A stretch of DNA of 7,342 nt, from positions 1 to 7,342 of the forward strand of contig CATWBR010000222.1 of NCBI GenBank assembly GCA_958349075.1. The letters run 5' to 3'. Under the pieces are notes generated by a model. It made no database searches. It saw only the letters and a program-made list of their open reading frames with translations, and was not told the origin of the DNA. Position numbers and translations under genes: made by a program. Source of the stretch: an uncultured Clostridium sp. (GTDB lineage Bacteria > Bacillota > Clostridia > Lachnospirales > Lachnospiraceae). Shown piece after piece: positions 1 to 6,695 of this stretch (position 1 is the stretch's first letter; each line of letters begins with the position of its first letter).

Positions 1-210
1 GGAAAAGTGACAGCGGAAAATATGATGAGCCTGAGTGATATTGCGGCCGGGAAGATAAGTCCGAGAAAATCAGAGGACGAGAAAATTATTTTCATTTCCG
101 GCGGCCTTCCGGTGGAGGATGTTTCATGGGGGTACACCCTGTTTGAGGAGGCGGTCAGACAGGATTTGGGTACGATGCTGACTCTTTGGGATCAGGCTCA
201 CTGGCTGTGA
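1..210 (+). CDS. Ornithine cyclodeaminase/mu-crystallin family protein, C-terminal fragment (5' end outside window)
   Basis: The frame is open from the first base of the window to a TGA, giving the last 69 residues of a protein that begins upstream. The fragment reads SLSDIAAGK, a charged stretch, then IIFISGGLPVEDVSWGYTLFEEA. This matches the end of the Rossmann domain in the ornithine cyclodeaminase/mu-crystallin family, where a 'GEIxxGxxxGR...E(I)xxFxSxGLAxxDVxxA' pattern is usual. Members are NAD(P)-dependent enzymes such as ornithine cyclodeaminase, imino acid reductases and alanine or opine-type dehydrogenases. A subgroup in Firmicutes is annotated 'tyramine oxidase subunit B'. Substrate residues lie mostly in the missing N-terminal part, so the activity cannot be assigned. 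A GTG at position 7 is in frame but is more likely an internal valine codon, because the family alignment continues upstream. The gene ends 47 nt before the binding-protein start, on the same strand, which suggests co-transcription. Confidence 0.72.
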   Translation, partial: GKVTAENMMSLSDIAAGKISPRKSEDEKIIFISGGLPVEDVSWGYTLFEEAVRQDLGTMLTLWDQAHWL

Positions 211-257
211 ATAGTAACATTAATTTATATATCATACAAAGGAGAAGGAGAGAGGTT
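211..257 (+). promoter_or_regulatory. AT-rich leader and ribosome binding site of the binding-protein gene
   Basis: This 47-nt gap is clearly more AT-rich than its surroundings at 211-240 and then becomes purine-rich. AAGGAG at 245-250 sits 7 nt before the ATG at 258, with a second GGAG at 241-244 in front of it. The site fixes the start at 258. An in-frame TTG at 186 lies inside the upstream gene and lacks such a site. I see no convincing -35/-10 pair, so I do not call a promoter, though the AT-rich stretch could hide a weak one. Confidence 0.6.
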
Positions 258-1835
258 ATGAAAAAAACAAAATTGTTTCTGACAATGCTTTTGGCGGCAG
301 GCGTTCTGGCGGGCTGTTCCGGCAAGAGTGAAGCGCCGGCAGGTTCCGAAGCGGGAACCGGGACCGGTACCGAAGCACCGGCGGGGGAGACGGCGGGGAG
401 TACGGCCGTCAAAGATGAAGTGATCGCAGTCCTTAAAGGGGAACCCTCCAACATTGATCCTCACGGAAATACGGAGCTGGTGGCGATGACCACCCAGGTG
501 CAGATTTTTGAGACGCTGGTAAAAAAAGATGAGGAAGGCAACATCGTTCCCGGACTTGCGGAGAGCTGGGAACAGATAGACGACAAGACGATCCGTTTTA
601 AACTGAGGGATAATGTGTATTTCCATAACGGTGAAAAACTGACGGCGGAGGATGTGGCATACACGATTAAGAGGGCGACGGAAAAACCGTCCAGCGCATC
701 CATTTTTGCCTCCTTTGACGCCGAAAACACGAAGGCTGTGGATGAGCTGACCGTAGATGTGGCGACAAAAGCGCCGTTTGCAGCCGTATACAACTATCTG
801 ACCTCGACAAGGGGCGGCATTGTGAGCAAAAAAGCGGTGGAGGAGATGGGGGACGACCAGTTCGGACGCAGCCCTGTAGGAACGGGACCCTTTGCATTTG
901 ACAACTGGGTAAGCGGAACCAGCATTACCTTAAAGCGCAATGACAATTACTGGGGAGAAAAACCGGCTTATTCCACCCTTACCCTGAAATTCATCACGGA
1001 GACGGCAAACAGGGCGCTGGAGATCGAGTCCGGCAACGCCGACATCGTACTGGATCCCGACACGGGAGACCTGGACAGGCTGGCGGAGACGGATGGGCTT
1101 AAAGTGGTGTCCGGCGACAGTTACGGCATGTCCTATATCGTATTCTCCATGGACGATGAGGTGCTCGGTGATGTGAGAATCAGGCAGGCCCTGTCCCTGG
1201 CCCTGGATCTCGACTCTCTGGTGGAGACGGTGTACGGAAACTATGCGACGGTCAGCGAGAGCGTCATGCCATCCACCGTATTTGCCTATAAGTCCCAGGG
1301 AAAGCATGAATATAATATAGAGAAAGCCAAAGAACTTCTGGCGGAAGCGGGTTATGCGGACGGACTCACAATTAAACTCAATCTTCCAAACGGCTCCGAG
1401 CAGCAGAACATCGGCGTTATTGCACAGAATATGTGGAAAGAGATCGGCGTGACGGCCAATATTTCCACCGCATCCACCTCCGAGATTATAGCGGCCGGCA
1501 GACGCGGGGACAATCAGGTTACGATTATGGCGGCAACTTACTCCACAGGCGATCCGGGGCACGCCCTGGCCGACTTTGACACGAGAAGCGACGGCTTTTT
1601 CAGACCGGTGGATAAAAAGATTGACGAGCTCCTGGACAAGGGAAGCGCTGCCTATGATTCAGGCGAGAGAGCGGCCGTTTACGAGGAACTTCAGGACTAT
1701 ATTTACAACCAGTATTACATGATAGGCGTGGCAAACAAGACGGTGAATTACGTGATTACGGACCAGGTGGAAAATTTCTACTGTGATCCGGGCAACATCC
1801 CATCCTTTGCAGGCGTTGCCGTAGCCGAACAGTAA
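258..1835 (+). CDS. Extracellular solute-binding lipoprotein, family 5 (DppA/OppA-like)
   Basis: This encodes a 525-residue lipoprotein that would capture the ligand outside the membrane and hand it to the DppB/DppC permeases. The N-terminus MKKTKLFLTMLLAAGVLAGC is a lipoprotein signal peptide with lipobox LAGC, lipidated at Cys20. Residues 21-52 are a low-complexity Gly/Ala/Thr/Glu linker containing two EAPAG units. The SBP_bac_5 domain follows, with its signature around residues 100-133 (LAESWE, then FKLRDNVYFHNGEKLTAEDV) and a DVRIRQALSLALD motif near the middle. A Gly-Asp-Pro at 431-433 lies about where DppA has the Asp that contacts the peptide amino group, so ligands with a free amine are possible; that is inference. 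The length is normal for the family. The start is set by the strong ribosome site at 245-250. Relatives bind di- and oligopeptides, nickel chelates, glutathione or opines, so the ligand is unknown. Two hairpins follow the stop codon. Confidence 0.95.
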   Translation: MKKTKLFLTMLLAAGVLAGCSGKSEAPAGSEAGTGTGTEAPAGETAGSTAVKDEVIAVLKGEPSNIDPHGNTELVAMTTQVQIFETLVKKDEEGNIVPGLAESWEQIDDKTIRFKLRDNVYFHNGEKLTAEDVAYTIKRATEKPSSASIFASFDAENTKAVDELTVDVATKAPFAAVYNYLTSTRGGIVSKKAVEEMGDDQFGRSPVGTGPFAFDNWVSGTSITLKRNDNYWGEKPAYSTLTLKFITETANRALEIESGNADIVLDPDTGDLDRLAETDGLKVVSGDSYGMSYIVFSMDDEVLGDVRIRQALSLALDLDSLVETVYGNYATVSESVMPSTVFAYKSQGKHEYNIEKAKELLAEAGYADGLTIKLNLPNGSEQQNIGVIAQNMWKEIGVTANISTASTSEIIAAGRRGDNQVTIMAATYSTGDPGHALADFDTRSDGFFRPVDKKIDELLDKGSAAYDSGERAAVYEELQDYIYNQYYMIGVANKTVNYVITDQVENFYCDPGNIPSFAGVAVAEQ

Positions 1836-1853
1836 TGAATGCCACATCATTCA
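1836..1853 (+). other. Small hairpin directly after the binding-protein stop codon
   Basis: TGAATG (1836-1841) and CATTCA (1848-1853) are perfect reverse complements around a 6-nt loop. The stem of 6 bp begins at the base after the TAA. It is modest and could arise by chance, but it stands next to a stronger hairpin at 1867-1890. There is no U-run. Confidence 0.4.
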
Positions 1854-1866
1854 GACGACAAGATTG

Positions 1867-1890
1867 CGGGAGCCGATTTACCGGCTCCCG
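1867..1890 (+). other. GC-rich hairpin between binding-protein and creatininase genes
   Basis: CGGGAGCCG (1867-1875) pairs perfectly with CGGCTCCCG (1882-1890), giving a 9-bp stem with a 6-nt loop. The bases that follow (GCTTAGAGAA) contain no U-run, so this is not a standard intrinsic terminator. In binding-protein-dependent transporter operons, hairpins after the binding-protein gene are known to shield the 3' end of its mRNA and so raise the amount of binding protein over the membrane parts, as with malE-malF. That role is inferred here. Confidence 0.65.
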
Positions 1891-1903
1891 GCTTAGAGAA
1901 AAC

Positions 1904-1919
1904 AGGAGGTAAGATTTTG
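1904..1919 (+). promoter_or_regulatory. Ribosome binding site with TTG start codon for the creatininase-family gene
   Basis: A consensus AGGAGG at 1904-1909 is followed by a 7-nt spacer and a TTG at 1917. The nearby alternatives are weaker: an ATG at 1839 would place the hairpin inside the coding region and has no ribosome site, and the ATG at 1932 is 22 nt away. The site therefore decides for TTG. Confidence 0.75.
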
Positions 1920-2663
1920 GACAAACTGATCATGAATAATCTGACCTGGCCGGAACTTGAGGCCGAGATGGAACATATTAAAGTAGCCCTGGTGCCGGTA
2001 GGTTCCTGTGAACAGCACGGCCCCAACACCACATTTGCAACCGATGCGGCCAGGGCGGCCTCGTATGCGGAGAAGCTGGCGGAGCGCTGTAAAAATAAGG
2101 TGGTCGTATTTCCCTGCGTGCCGTACGGACTGTCCCTTCACCACATGGATTTCCCAGGCACCGTGACCCTGCAGGTGGAGACGATGATGCACCTTCTGGT
2201 GGATATCGGCGTTTCCATTGCCCAGCACGGAATCAGAAAGATCCTGTTTTTAAATGCCCACGGCGGCAATTTCCCGGCACTGGAGGGCGCGGTGATCAGT
2301 TTAAAGCAAAATCATGAAATTGATGCGTACTGGTCGGCGGTGGGCTCGGAAATTTCACTCGGAGGGCTGACGGGACTGCCGAAACTGATTGGCCATGCCT
2401 GTGAGGTGGAGACAAGCTCCTGCCTCTATCTCTGCCCCGAGACGGTGCGTGCAGAGCGCGTGCCGGGAATCATGCAGGACAGCATGCTGACCCATGATTC
2501 ATTCGTAAAAGGCGGAGCCGCCTGGAGCTGGAAAAACGACGCATCATTAAACGGAGCCCTGGGCGACGCCAGAAAAGCTACCTATGAAATAGGAAAGAAG
2601 ATGACGGAGGCCTCCCTCGACTATATGGAAAAGATCGTCGATGAGATTATCGCCCGCCCGTGA
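1917..2663 (+). CDS. Creatininase-family metal-dependent amidohydrolase
   Basis: From the TTG start this is a 248-residue protein, the usual size for the creatininase family. Family members use a two-metal site to open cyclic or linear amides. Examples are creatinine amidohydrolase, a formamide deformylase of archaeal flavin/deazaflavin synthesis, and MftE of mycofactocin maturation. Visible motifs are PVGSCEQHGPN with metal-ligand candidates Glu32 and His34, then TD with Asp43; HHMDFPGT at about 75-82 (the usual GxSxxHxxFPGT); LNAHGGN with His115; and GHACEVETSSCLYL at about 159-172, the family's HAGExETS block with Gly changed to Cys. There is no signal peptide, so it should act in the cytoplasm on imported material. 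It sits between the binding protein and the permeases, which ties it to the transported compound. True creatinine hydrolysis is not shown: the creatininase HYEN motif is replaced by the HGGN form typical of the wider family. Confidence 0.88.
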   Translation: MDKLIMNNLTWPELEAEMEHIKVALVPVGSCEQHGPNTTFATDAARAASYAEKLAERCKNKVVVFPCVPYGLSLHHMDFPGTVTLQVETMMHLLVDIGVSIAQHGIRKILFLNAHGGNFPALEGAVISLKQNHEIDAYWSAVGSEISLGGLTGLPKLIGHACEVETSSCLYLCPETVRAERVPGIMQDSMLTHDSFVKGGAAWSWKNDASLNGALGDARKATYEIGKKMTEASLDYMEKIVDEIIARP

Positions 2664-2756
2664 ACCGGCAGGTAGCTCCGGCCGGGCCTGACTAGAGTAC
2701 GGACTACTAGCGGCAAAAGGCCTGCGCGCTTTACAGCAATGCGGAAGGAGAGTTTA
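2664..2756 (+). other. 93-nt gap before the permease genes, with a weak hairpin and a ribosome binding site
   Basis: The gap has a GC-rich first half (2664-2690) and then a CTAG-flanked imperfect hairpin: 2692-2698 pairs with 2703-2710, with one bulged A and an ACGG loop, about 7 bp. AAGGAG at 2745-2750 lies 6 nt before the ATG at 2757 and supports that start over the in-frame ATG at 2739, which has no ribosome site. I find no credible promoter or terminator. A TTTACA at about 2730 resembles a -35 box but is too close to the start codon to serve it. Confidence 0.45.
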
Positions 2757-3782
2757 ATGAGCAAGTTTATATTCAAACGTATACTGGCGCTGATTCCCGT
2801 CATGCTGGGCGTCTCCCTGATTATTTTCAGCCTCCTGTATTTTACTCCCGGAGATCCCGCGGAGTATATGCTGGGAATGGATGCCACCCAGGAAAATATT
2901 AATACGCTCCACCGTGAGCTGGGACTTGATCAGCCCTTTCTGGTACAGTATTTCAACTACATAAAAAACATTGTGACAAAATTTGACTTTGGAAAATCCT
3001 ATACGACAAAACAGTCGGTATCCATCGAGATTCTCCAGAGAGTGCCGGCTACCGTGACGCTGGCGGTTTTAAGCGTCTCCTTTGCCACGGTAATCGGCGT
3101 CGTGACGGGAGTGATAGCGGCGGTAAAGCAGTACTCCATCTTTGACAAGATAGCTACGGTGTTCGCCCTGACGGGAGTGTCCATGCCGAACTTCTGGACC
3201 GGCCTGATGCTGATTATCATCTTCGCGGTTCATTTTAAGGTGCTTCCGCCCTCGGGATTCGATACGCCCCTGCACTGGATTCTGCCGTCCCTGACCGTGG
3301 GAATGGCATCCAGCGCGACTATCATGCGGCAGACGCGCTCGGCGATGCTGGAGGTCATCCGCCAGGATTATATTACAACCGCGCGCGCAAAGGGGCAGAA
3401 GGAGATCGTGATCGTGTTCCGCCATGCGCTTAAAAATGCGTTGATTCCGATTATTACCGTTGTGGGAATTTCCTTCGGAGGCATGCTTGGCGGCGCAATT
3501 CTGGCGGAGTCCATTTTCTCCATACCGGGAATCGGAAAGCTGATGGTGGATGCCATCAATGTAAAGAATTATCCGATGGTGCAGGGCGGAGTCCTGTTCA
3601 TAGCGTTTGCCTTTTCCATTGTCAATCTGCTGGTGGACATCCTCTATGCTTTTGTGGATCCGAGAATTAAGTCGCAGTATAAGAACTCCGGCAAAAAAGC
3701 GGCTCCGGCCAGGGTGAAAATCCATGCCGGTAAAACGGAAAACACCGGTGAAACTCAAGAAAAAACGGGAAAGGAGGAATAA
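2757..3782 (+). CDS. dppB: ABC importer permease, DppB/OppB type
   Basis: A 341-residue inner-membrane protein forming one half of the transport channel, paired with the DppC-type protein encoded downstream. The family hallmarks are clear: an N-terminal membrane helix (about residues 9-30) ending in TPGDPA, a large extracytoplasmic segment, and then the five-helix BPD_transp_1 region. The cytoplasmic EAA coupling loop reads QDYITTARAKG with the conserved Gly at 213, followed by RHALKNALIPII. ESIFSIPGIGKLMVDAI near 251-267 and a terminal FVDPRIK near 299-305 are also typical. Residues 309-341 form a Lys/Glu/Thr-rich hydrophilic tail beyond the usual end of the family. The symbol is used at family level only, because the ligand is unknown. 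The TAA stop is 3 nt before the next start, so translation is likely coupled. Confidence 0.95.
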   Translation: MSKFIFKRILALIPVMLGVSLIIFSLLYFTPGDPAEYMLGMDATQENINTLHRELGLDQPFLVQYFNYIKNIVTKFDFGKSYTTKQSVSIEILQRVPATVTLAVLSVSFATVIGVVTGVIAAVKQYSIFDKIATVFALTGVSMPNFWTGLMLIIIFAVHFKVLPPSGFDTPLHWILPSLTVGMASSATIMRQTRSAMLEVIRQDYITTARAKGQKEIVIVFRHALKNALIPIITVVGISFGGMLGGAILAESIFSIPGIGKLMVDAINVKNYPMVQGGVLFIAFAFSIVNLLVDILYAFVDPRIKSQYKNSGKKAAPARVKIHAGKTENTGETQEKTGKEE

Positions 3783-3785
3783 AAT

Positions 3786-4685
3786 ATGGCAGGCACAGCA
3801 GAAGCGGCGGCAAATAATGCAATCGATTATTCCTCCATCAAGAAAGAGGGACTTTTTACCCAGACCTGGAACGGACTTAAGAAAAACAGGCTGGCAATGT
3901 TCGGCCTGGCGTTAATCGTCATACTGATCCTGATTGCGGTATTCGCGGATTTTATCGCTCCCTACGGTGTGGACGAGCAGGATCTGACCGGGAAATTTAT
4001 GAAACCCTGCGGCGAGCATTTGTTTGGAACGGATGAATTCGGCCGCGACATCTTCAGCAGAATTGTTTACGGAAGCCGCTATTCCCTGATGATAGGAGCC
4101 GTGGCGGCGACTTTATCGGCCGTAATCGGTATGCTGGCCGGTTCTCTGGCCGGTTTCTACGGCGGAAGGACGGACAATATCCTGATGCGTCTAATTGATA
4201 TCATGCTGGCTATCCCGAGCACTCTGCTGGGAATCTCGATTGTGGCAGCCCTTGGCAACGGAATCAGGAATGTCATTATCGCCGTTGCAATCGGAGCCGT
4301 CCCGGCCTATGCGAGAATTGTCCGGGCCTCAATCCTCTCGGTGAAAGAGCAGGAGTATATTGAAGCGGCCCGCTCCATAGGCGCGTCCGATTACCGTATT
4401 ATTATGAAACATATTCTGCCCAACTGTCTGGCTCCGATTATCGTCCAGATTACGATGAGCGTTGCCAAAGCTATACTGGAGGCGTCGGCCTTGAGTTTCA
4501 TCGGCCTGGGCGTCCAGCCTCCTTCGGCGGAATGGGGAGCCATGCTGTCGGCAGGACGGGCTTATATAAGGAAGGCATGGTGGATTGTCACATTCCCTGG
4601 CGTTGCCATTGCCATGATTATCTTTGGCCTGAACCTGTTTGGGGACGGCTTAAGAGACGCACTGGATCCCAGACTGAAAACGTAA
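3786..4685 (+). CDS. dppC: ABC importer permease, DppC/OppC type
   Basis: A 299-residue membrane protein, the second half of the channel. It begins with the OppC_N module: a cytoplasmic stretch with WNGLKKNRLAMFGL, then the first membrane helix at about 36-58, ending in FADFIAPYG. The family motif HLFGTDEFGRDIFSRIVYGSRYSL follows. The BPD_transp_1 core carries the EAA loop YIEAARSIGASDYRIIMKHILPN, with Glu193-Ala-Ala-Arg196. Further typical blocks are LSFIGLGVQPPSAEWGAML and GDGLRDALDPRLK at the very end. The start is supported by AAGGAGG at 3771-3777, 8 nt before the ATG and overlapping the end of the dppB-type gene. Its stop codon in turn overlaps the ribosome site of the next gene. Nothing looks broken or unusual. 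Confidence 0.96.
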   Translation: MAGTAEAAANNAIDYSSIKKEGLFTQTWNGLKKNRLAMFGLALIVILILIAVFADFIAPYGVDEQDLTGKFMKPCGEHLFGTDEFGRDIFSRIVYGSRYSLMIGAVAATLSAVIGMLAGSLAGFYGGRTDNILMRLIDIMLAIPSTLLGISIVAALGNGIRNVIIAVAIGAVPAYARIVRASILSVKEQEYIEAARSIGASDYRIIMKHILPNCLAPIIVQITMSVAKAILEASALSFIGLGVQPPSAEWGAMLSAGRAYIRKAWWIVTFPGVAIAMIIFGLNLFGDGLRDALDPRLKT

Positions 4686-4697
4686 AGGAGGAACGAA

Positions 4698-5684
4698 ATG
4701 AGCCAAACTATTTTATCGGTCCGCGATTTGTCGGTTCACTATGTCAAGGAAAAAAGCGTGGTGAAAGCGGTAAATCACCTGTCGTTTGATCTGGTTGCAG
4801 GGGAGACTTTGGGTCTTGTGGGAGAGACGGGGGCTGGCAAGACGACGACGGCCCTCGCTATCATGAACCTTGTTCCAAACCCGCCGGGGAGAATCGTGGG
4901 CGGAGAGATCCTGTTCCAGGGAGAGAACGTCCTTACAAAGTCAAAGCACGAGCTTCGGAAGATGAGGGGCAGGGAAGTATCGATGATCTTCCAGGATCCC
5001 ATGACATCCCTAAACCCGGTTATGACGGTGGGAGAGCAGATAGCGGAGGTGGTGCGGCTTCACAACCAGTGCTCGCCGGCCGAGGCCTCTGTCCGCGCCC
5101 AGGAGATGCTTCAGATGGTGGGGATTAACGCGGAGCGCTACCAGGATTATCCCCATCAGTTTTCGGGAGGGATGAAACAGCGGGTGGTGATTGCCATCGC
5201 CCTGGCCTGCAACCCAAAGCTTCTGATCGCCGATGAGCCTACAACAGCGCTGGATGTGACGATCCAGGCCCAGGTGCTGGAGATGATGACGGATTTAAAG
5301 GACAAGCTGAATACCTCGATGATACTGATCACCCACGATCTGGGAGTCGTTGCCCAGGTCTGCGACAAGGTTGCCATCATGTACGCAGGGGAAATCGTGG
5401 AGTACGGCAATCTGGAGGATATCTACGATCATGGGGAGCATCCGTACACAATCGGCCTCTTCGGGTCCATTCCGGATCTCGATAATGACACGGAACGGCT
5501 CAGTCCCATCTCGGGTCTCATGCCAGATCCGACGAACCTTCCGGATGGATGTTCCTTCAGTCCGAGATGTCCGCACTGCACCGGGAAGTGTCTGGAGGAG
5601 GATCCGTCTCTCAGGGAGACGGCGCCCGGCCATATGGTAAAATGCCATCTGCTGCGGCAAAACGGCGGAAGAAGGGAGGAGTAA
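4698..5684 (+). CDS. dppD: ABC importer ATPase, DppD/OppD type
   Basis: A 328-residue cytoplasmic ATPase that couples to the permeases and works as a heterodimer with the downstream DppF-type protein. Motifs in order: Walker A GETGAGKT at 42-49, Q-loop Gln99 in [10 protein letters not shown], signature FSGGMKQR at 155-162, Walker B LLIAD with catalytic Glu180, D-loop ALD, and switch His213 in LITHDLG. The C-terminal oligopeptide-transporter domain has the four-cysteine pattern C285-x5-C291-x6-C298-x17-C316 (with an additional Cys294). In characterised Dpp/Opp ATPases this pattern binds a 4Fe-4S cluster. The AAAGGAGG ribosome site at 4684-4691 overlaps the previous stop codon. The signature motif here is intact, unlike that of its partner, which suggests that the two ATP sites are unequal. 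Confidence 0.96.
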   Translation: MSQTILSVRDLSVHYVKEKSVVKAVNHLSFDLVAGETLGLVGETGAGKTTTALAIMNLVPNPPGRIVGGEILFQGENVLTKSKHELRKMRGREVSMIFQDPMTSLNPVMTVGEQIAEVVRLHNQCSPAEASVRAQEMLQMVGINAERYQDYPHQFSGGMKQRVVIAIALACNPKLLIADEPTTALDVTIQAQVLEMMTDLKDKLNTSMILITHDLGVVAQVCDKVAIMYAGEIVEYGNLEDIYDHGEHPYTIGLFGSIPDLDNDTERLSPISGLMPDPTNLPDGCSFSPRCPHCTGKCLEEDPSLRETAPGHMVKCHLLRQNGGRREE

Positions 5685-5687
5685 GAG

Positions 5688-6695
5688 ATGGCGTCACTGC
5701 TTGAGGTAAAAGGACTTAAAAAGTATTTCAGCACTCCCAAGGGAATGCTGCACGCGGTGGATGATATAAACTTTACTCTGGAACAGGGGAAGACCCTGGG
5801 AATCGTAGGGGAGTCGGGATGCGGTAAATCAACGCTCGGCCGGGTGCTCCTGCATCTGCTGGAACCCACGGAAGGAACTATTCTGTTTGACGGCAAAGAT
5901 ATCTCAAACCCCGGACGCCATGCGATGAGGGAACTGCATCAGGAGATGCAGATGATTTTCCAGGATCCCTATTCCTCCATCAATCCGCGTATGACGGTCA
6001 GCGAGATCATTGGAGAACCGCTGAAAATTTTTAAAATGTGCGCTTCTTCGGCCGATTATGACCGGGAAGTGTTAAAGCTGATGGATACGGTAGGCCTGGC
6101 CGGCCGGCTTTACAATACATATCCCCACGAGCTGGACGGCGGCCGCCGCCAGCGTATCGGGATTGCCAGGGCGCTGGCGCTGAACCCCAAATTCATCGTC
6201 TGCGATGAACCGGTATCGGCTCTGGACGTGTCGATTCAGGCACAGATCCTGAACCTGATGCAGGATTTGCAGCAGGAGAGAGGCCTTACCTATATCTTTA
6301 TTACCCATGATCTGTCGGTGGTGAAACACATTTCAGATGACATCGGAGTCATGTATCTCGGCCAGATGGTGGAAATGTGCAGGTCAAAGGAGCTGTTCAG
6401 GAATCAGCTCCATCCGTATACAAAGGCGCTGCTGTCCGCCATTCCGCGGCCCAAGATCCATCAGAAGACGGAGCGGATCCTGCTGAGAGGCGAGATTACC
6501 TCACCGATCAATCCGGGCGACAAGTGCCGTTTCTGCAGCAGATGCATTTATGCGCAGGAACAGTGCTTTGCCTCCGGTCCGAAGCTTGAGGAGGCGGAGA
6601 ACGGCCACTATATAGCCTGCCATTTCTGGAAAGAGATCGCGGACGGCGCCCTTAAGCCGCAGACGGTGCAGAAAGTACAGGAGGAGGCCGGATGA
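5688..6695 (+). CDS. dppF: ABC importer ATPase, DppF/OppF type, with degenerate signature motif
   Basis: A 335-residue cytoplasmic ATPase, the partner of the DppD-type protein. Motifs in order: Walker A GESGCGKS at 41-48, Q-loop Gln92 in [10 protein letters not shown], Walker B FIVCD with catalytic Glu174, D-loop ALD at 178-180, and switch His207 in FITHDLS. The C-terminal oligopeptide domain carries C280-x5-C286-x6-C293-x17-C311 (plus Cys283), the likely 4Fe-4S ligands. The ABC signature reads [10 protein letters not shown] (residues 147-156) where OppF/DppF usually have FSGGQRQR or LSGGQRQR, so the Ser is Asp and the Gln is Arg. The reading frame is otherwise intact. AGGGAGG at 5673-5679 precedes the ATG by 8 nt, and only 3 nt separate the gene from dppD. 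Its TGA overlaps the next start as ATGA. Confidence 0.95.
   Translation: MASLLEVKGLKKYFSTPKGMLHAVDDINFTLEQGKTLGIVGESGCGKSTLGRVLLHLLEPTEGTILFDGKDISNPGRHAMRELHQEMQMIFQDPYSSINPRMTVSEIIGEPLKIFKMCASSADYDREVLKLMDTVGLAGRLYNTYPHELDGGRRQRIGIARALALNPKFIVCDEPVSALDVSIQAQILNLMQDLQQERGLTYIFITHDLSVVKHISDDIGVMYLGQMVEMCRSKELFRNQLHPYTKALLSAIPRPKIHQKTERILLRGEITSPINPGDKCRFCSRCIYAQEQCFASGPKLEEAENGHYIACHFWKEIADGALKPQTVQKVQEEAG

Noticed and set aside
186..257. Upstream TTG start extending the binding protein by 24 residues
   Set aside because: The extension overlaps the OCD gene and would bury the lipoprotein signal peptide. The ribosome site at 245-250 and MKKTK at 258 mark the real start.
930..1562. Long open frame of 210 residues on the minus strand inside the binding-protein gene
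   Set aside because: It lies opposite a clear family 5 binding protein, has no ribosome site that I can see and shows no recognisable motif. It is a by-product of codon use on the plus strand.
1867..1900. Intrinsic terminator after the binding-protein gene
   Set aside because: The stem is good but is followed by GCTTAGAGAA, not by a U-run, and the next gene is on the same strand with related function.
2690..2712. Resemblance of GACTAGAG/TACTAGCG to a cloning assembly scar
   Set aside because: The match to the known TACTAGAG scar is not exact at either place, and the surrounding genes look like a natural operon.
2730..2735. TTTACA as the -35 box of a promoter for the permease genes
   Set aside because: It is about 22 nt before the start codon, leaving no room for a -10 box and transcription start ahead of the ribosome site.
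3069..3758. 229-residue open frame on the minus strand across the DppB-type gene
   Set aside because: The composition is rich in His, Arg and Gln, as expected of an antisense frame. The plus-strand permease is unmistakable.
258..6695. Nickel (NikABCDE) or glutathione (GsiABCD) importer as a specific assignment
   Set aside because: These belong to the same superfamily, and nothing I can read in the binding protein points to either ligand. The neighbouring enzymes favour an organic nitrogen compound.
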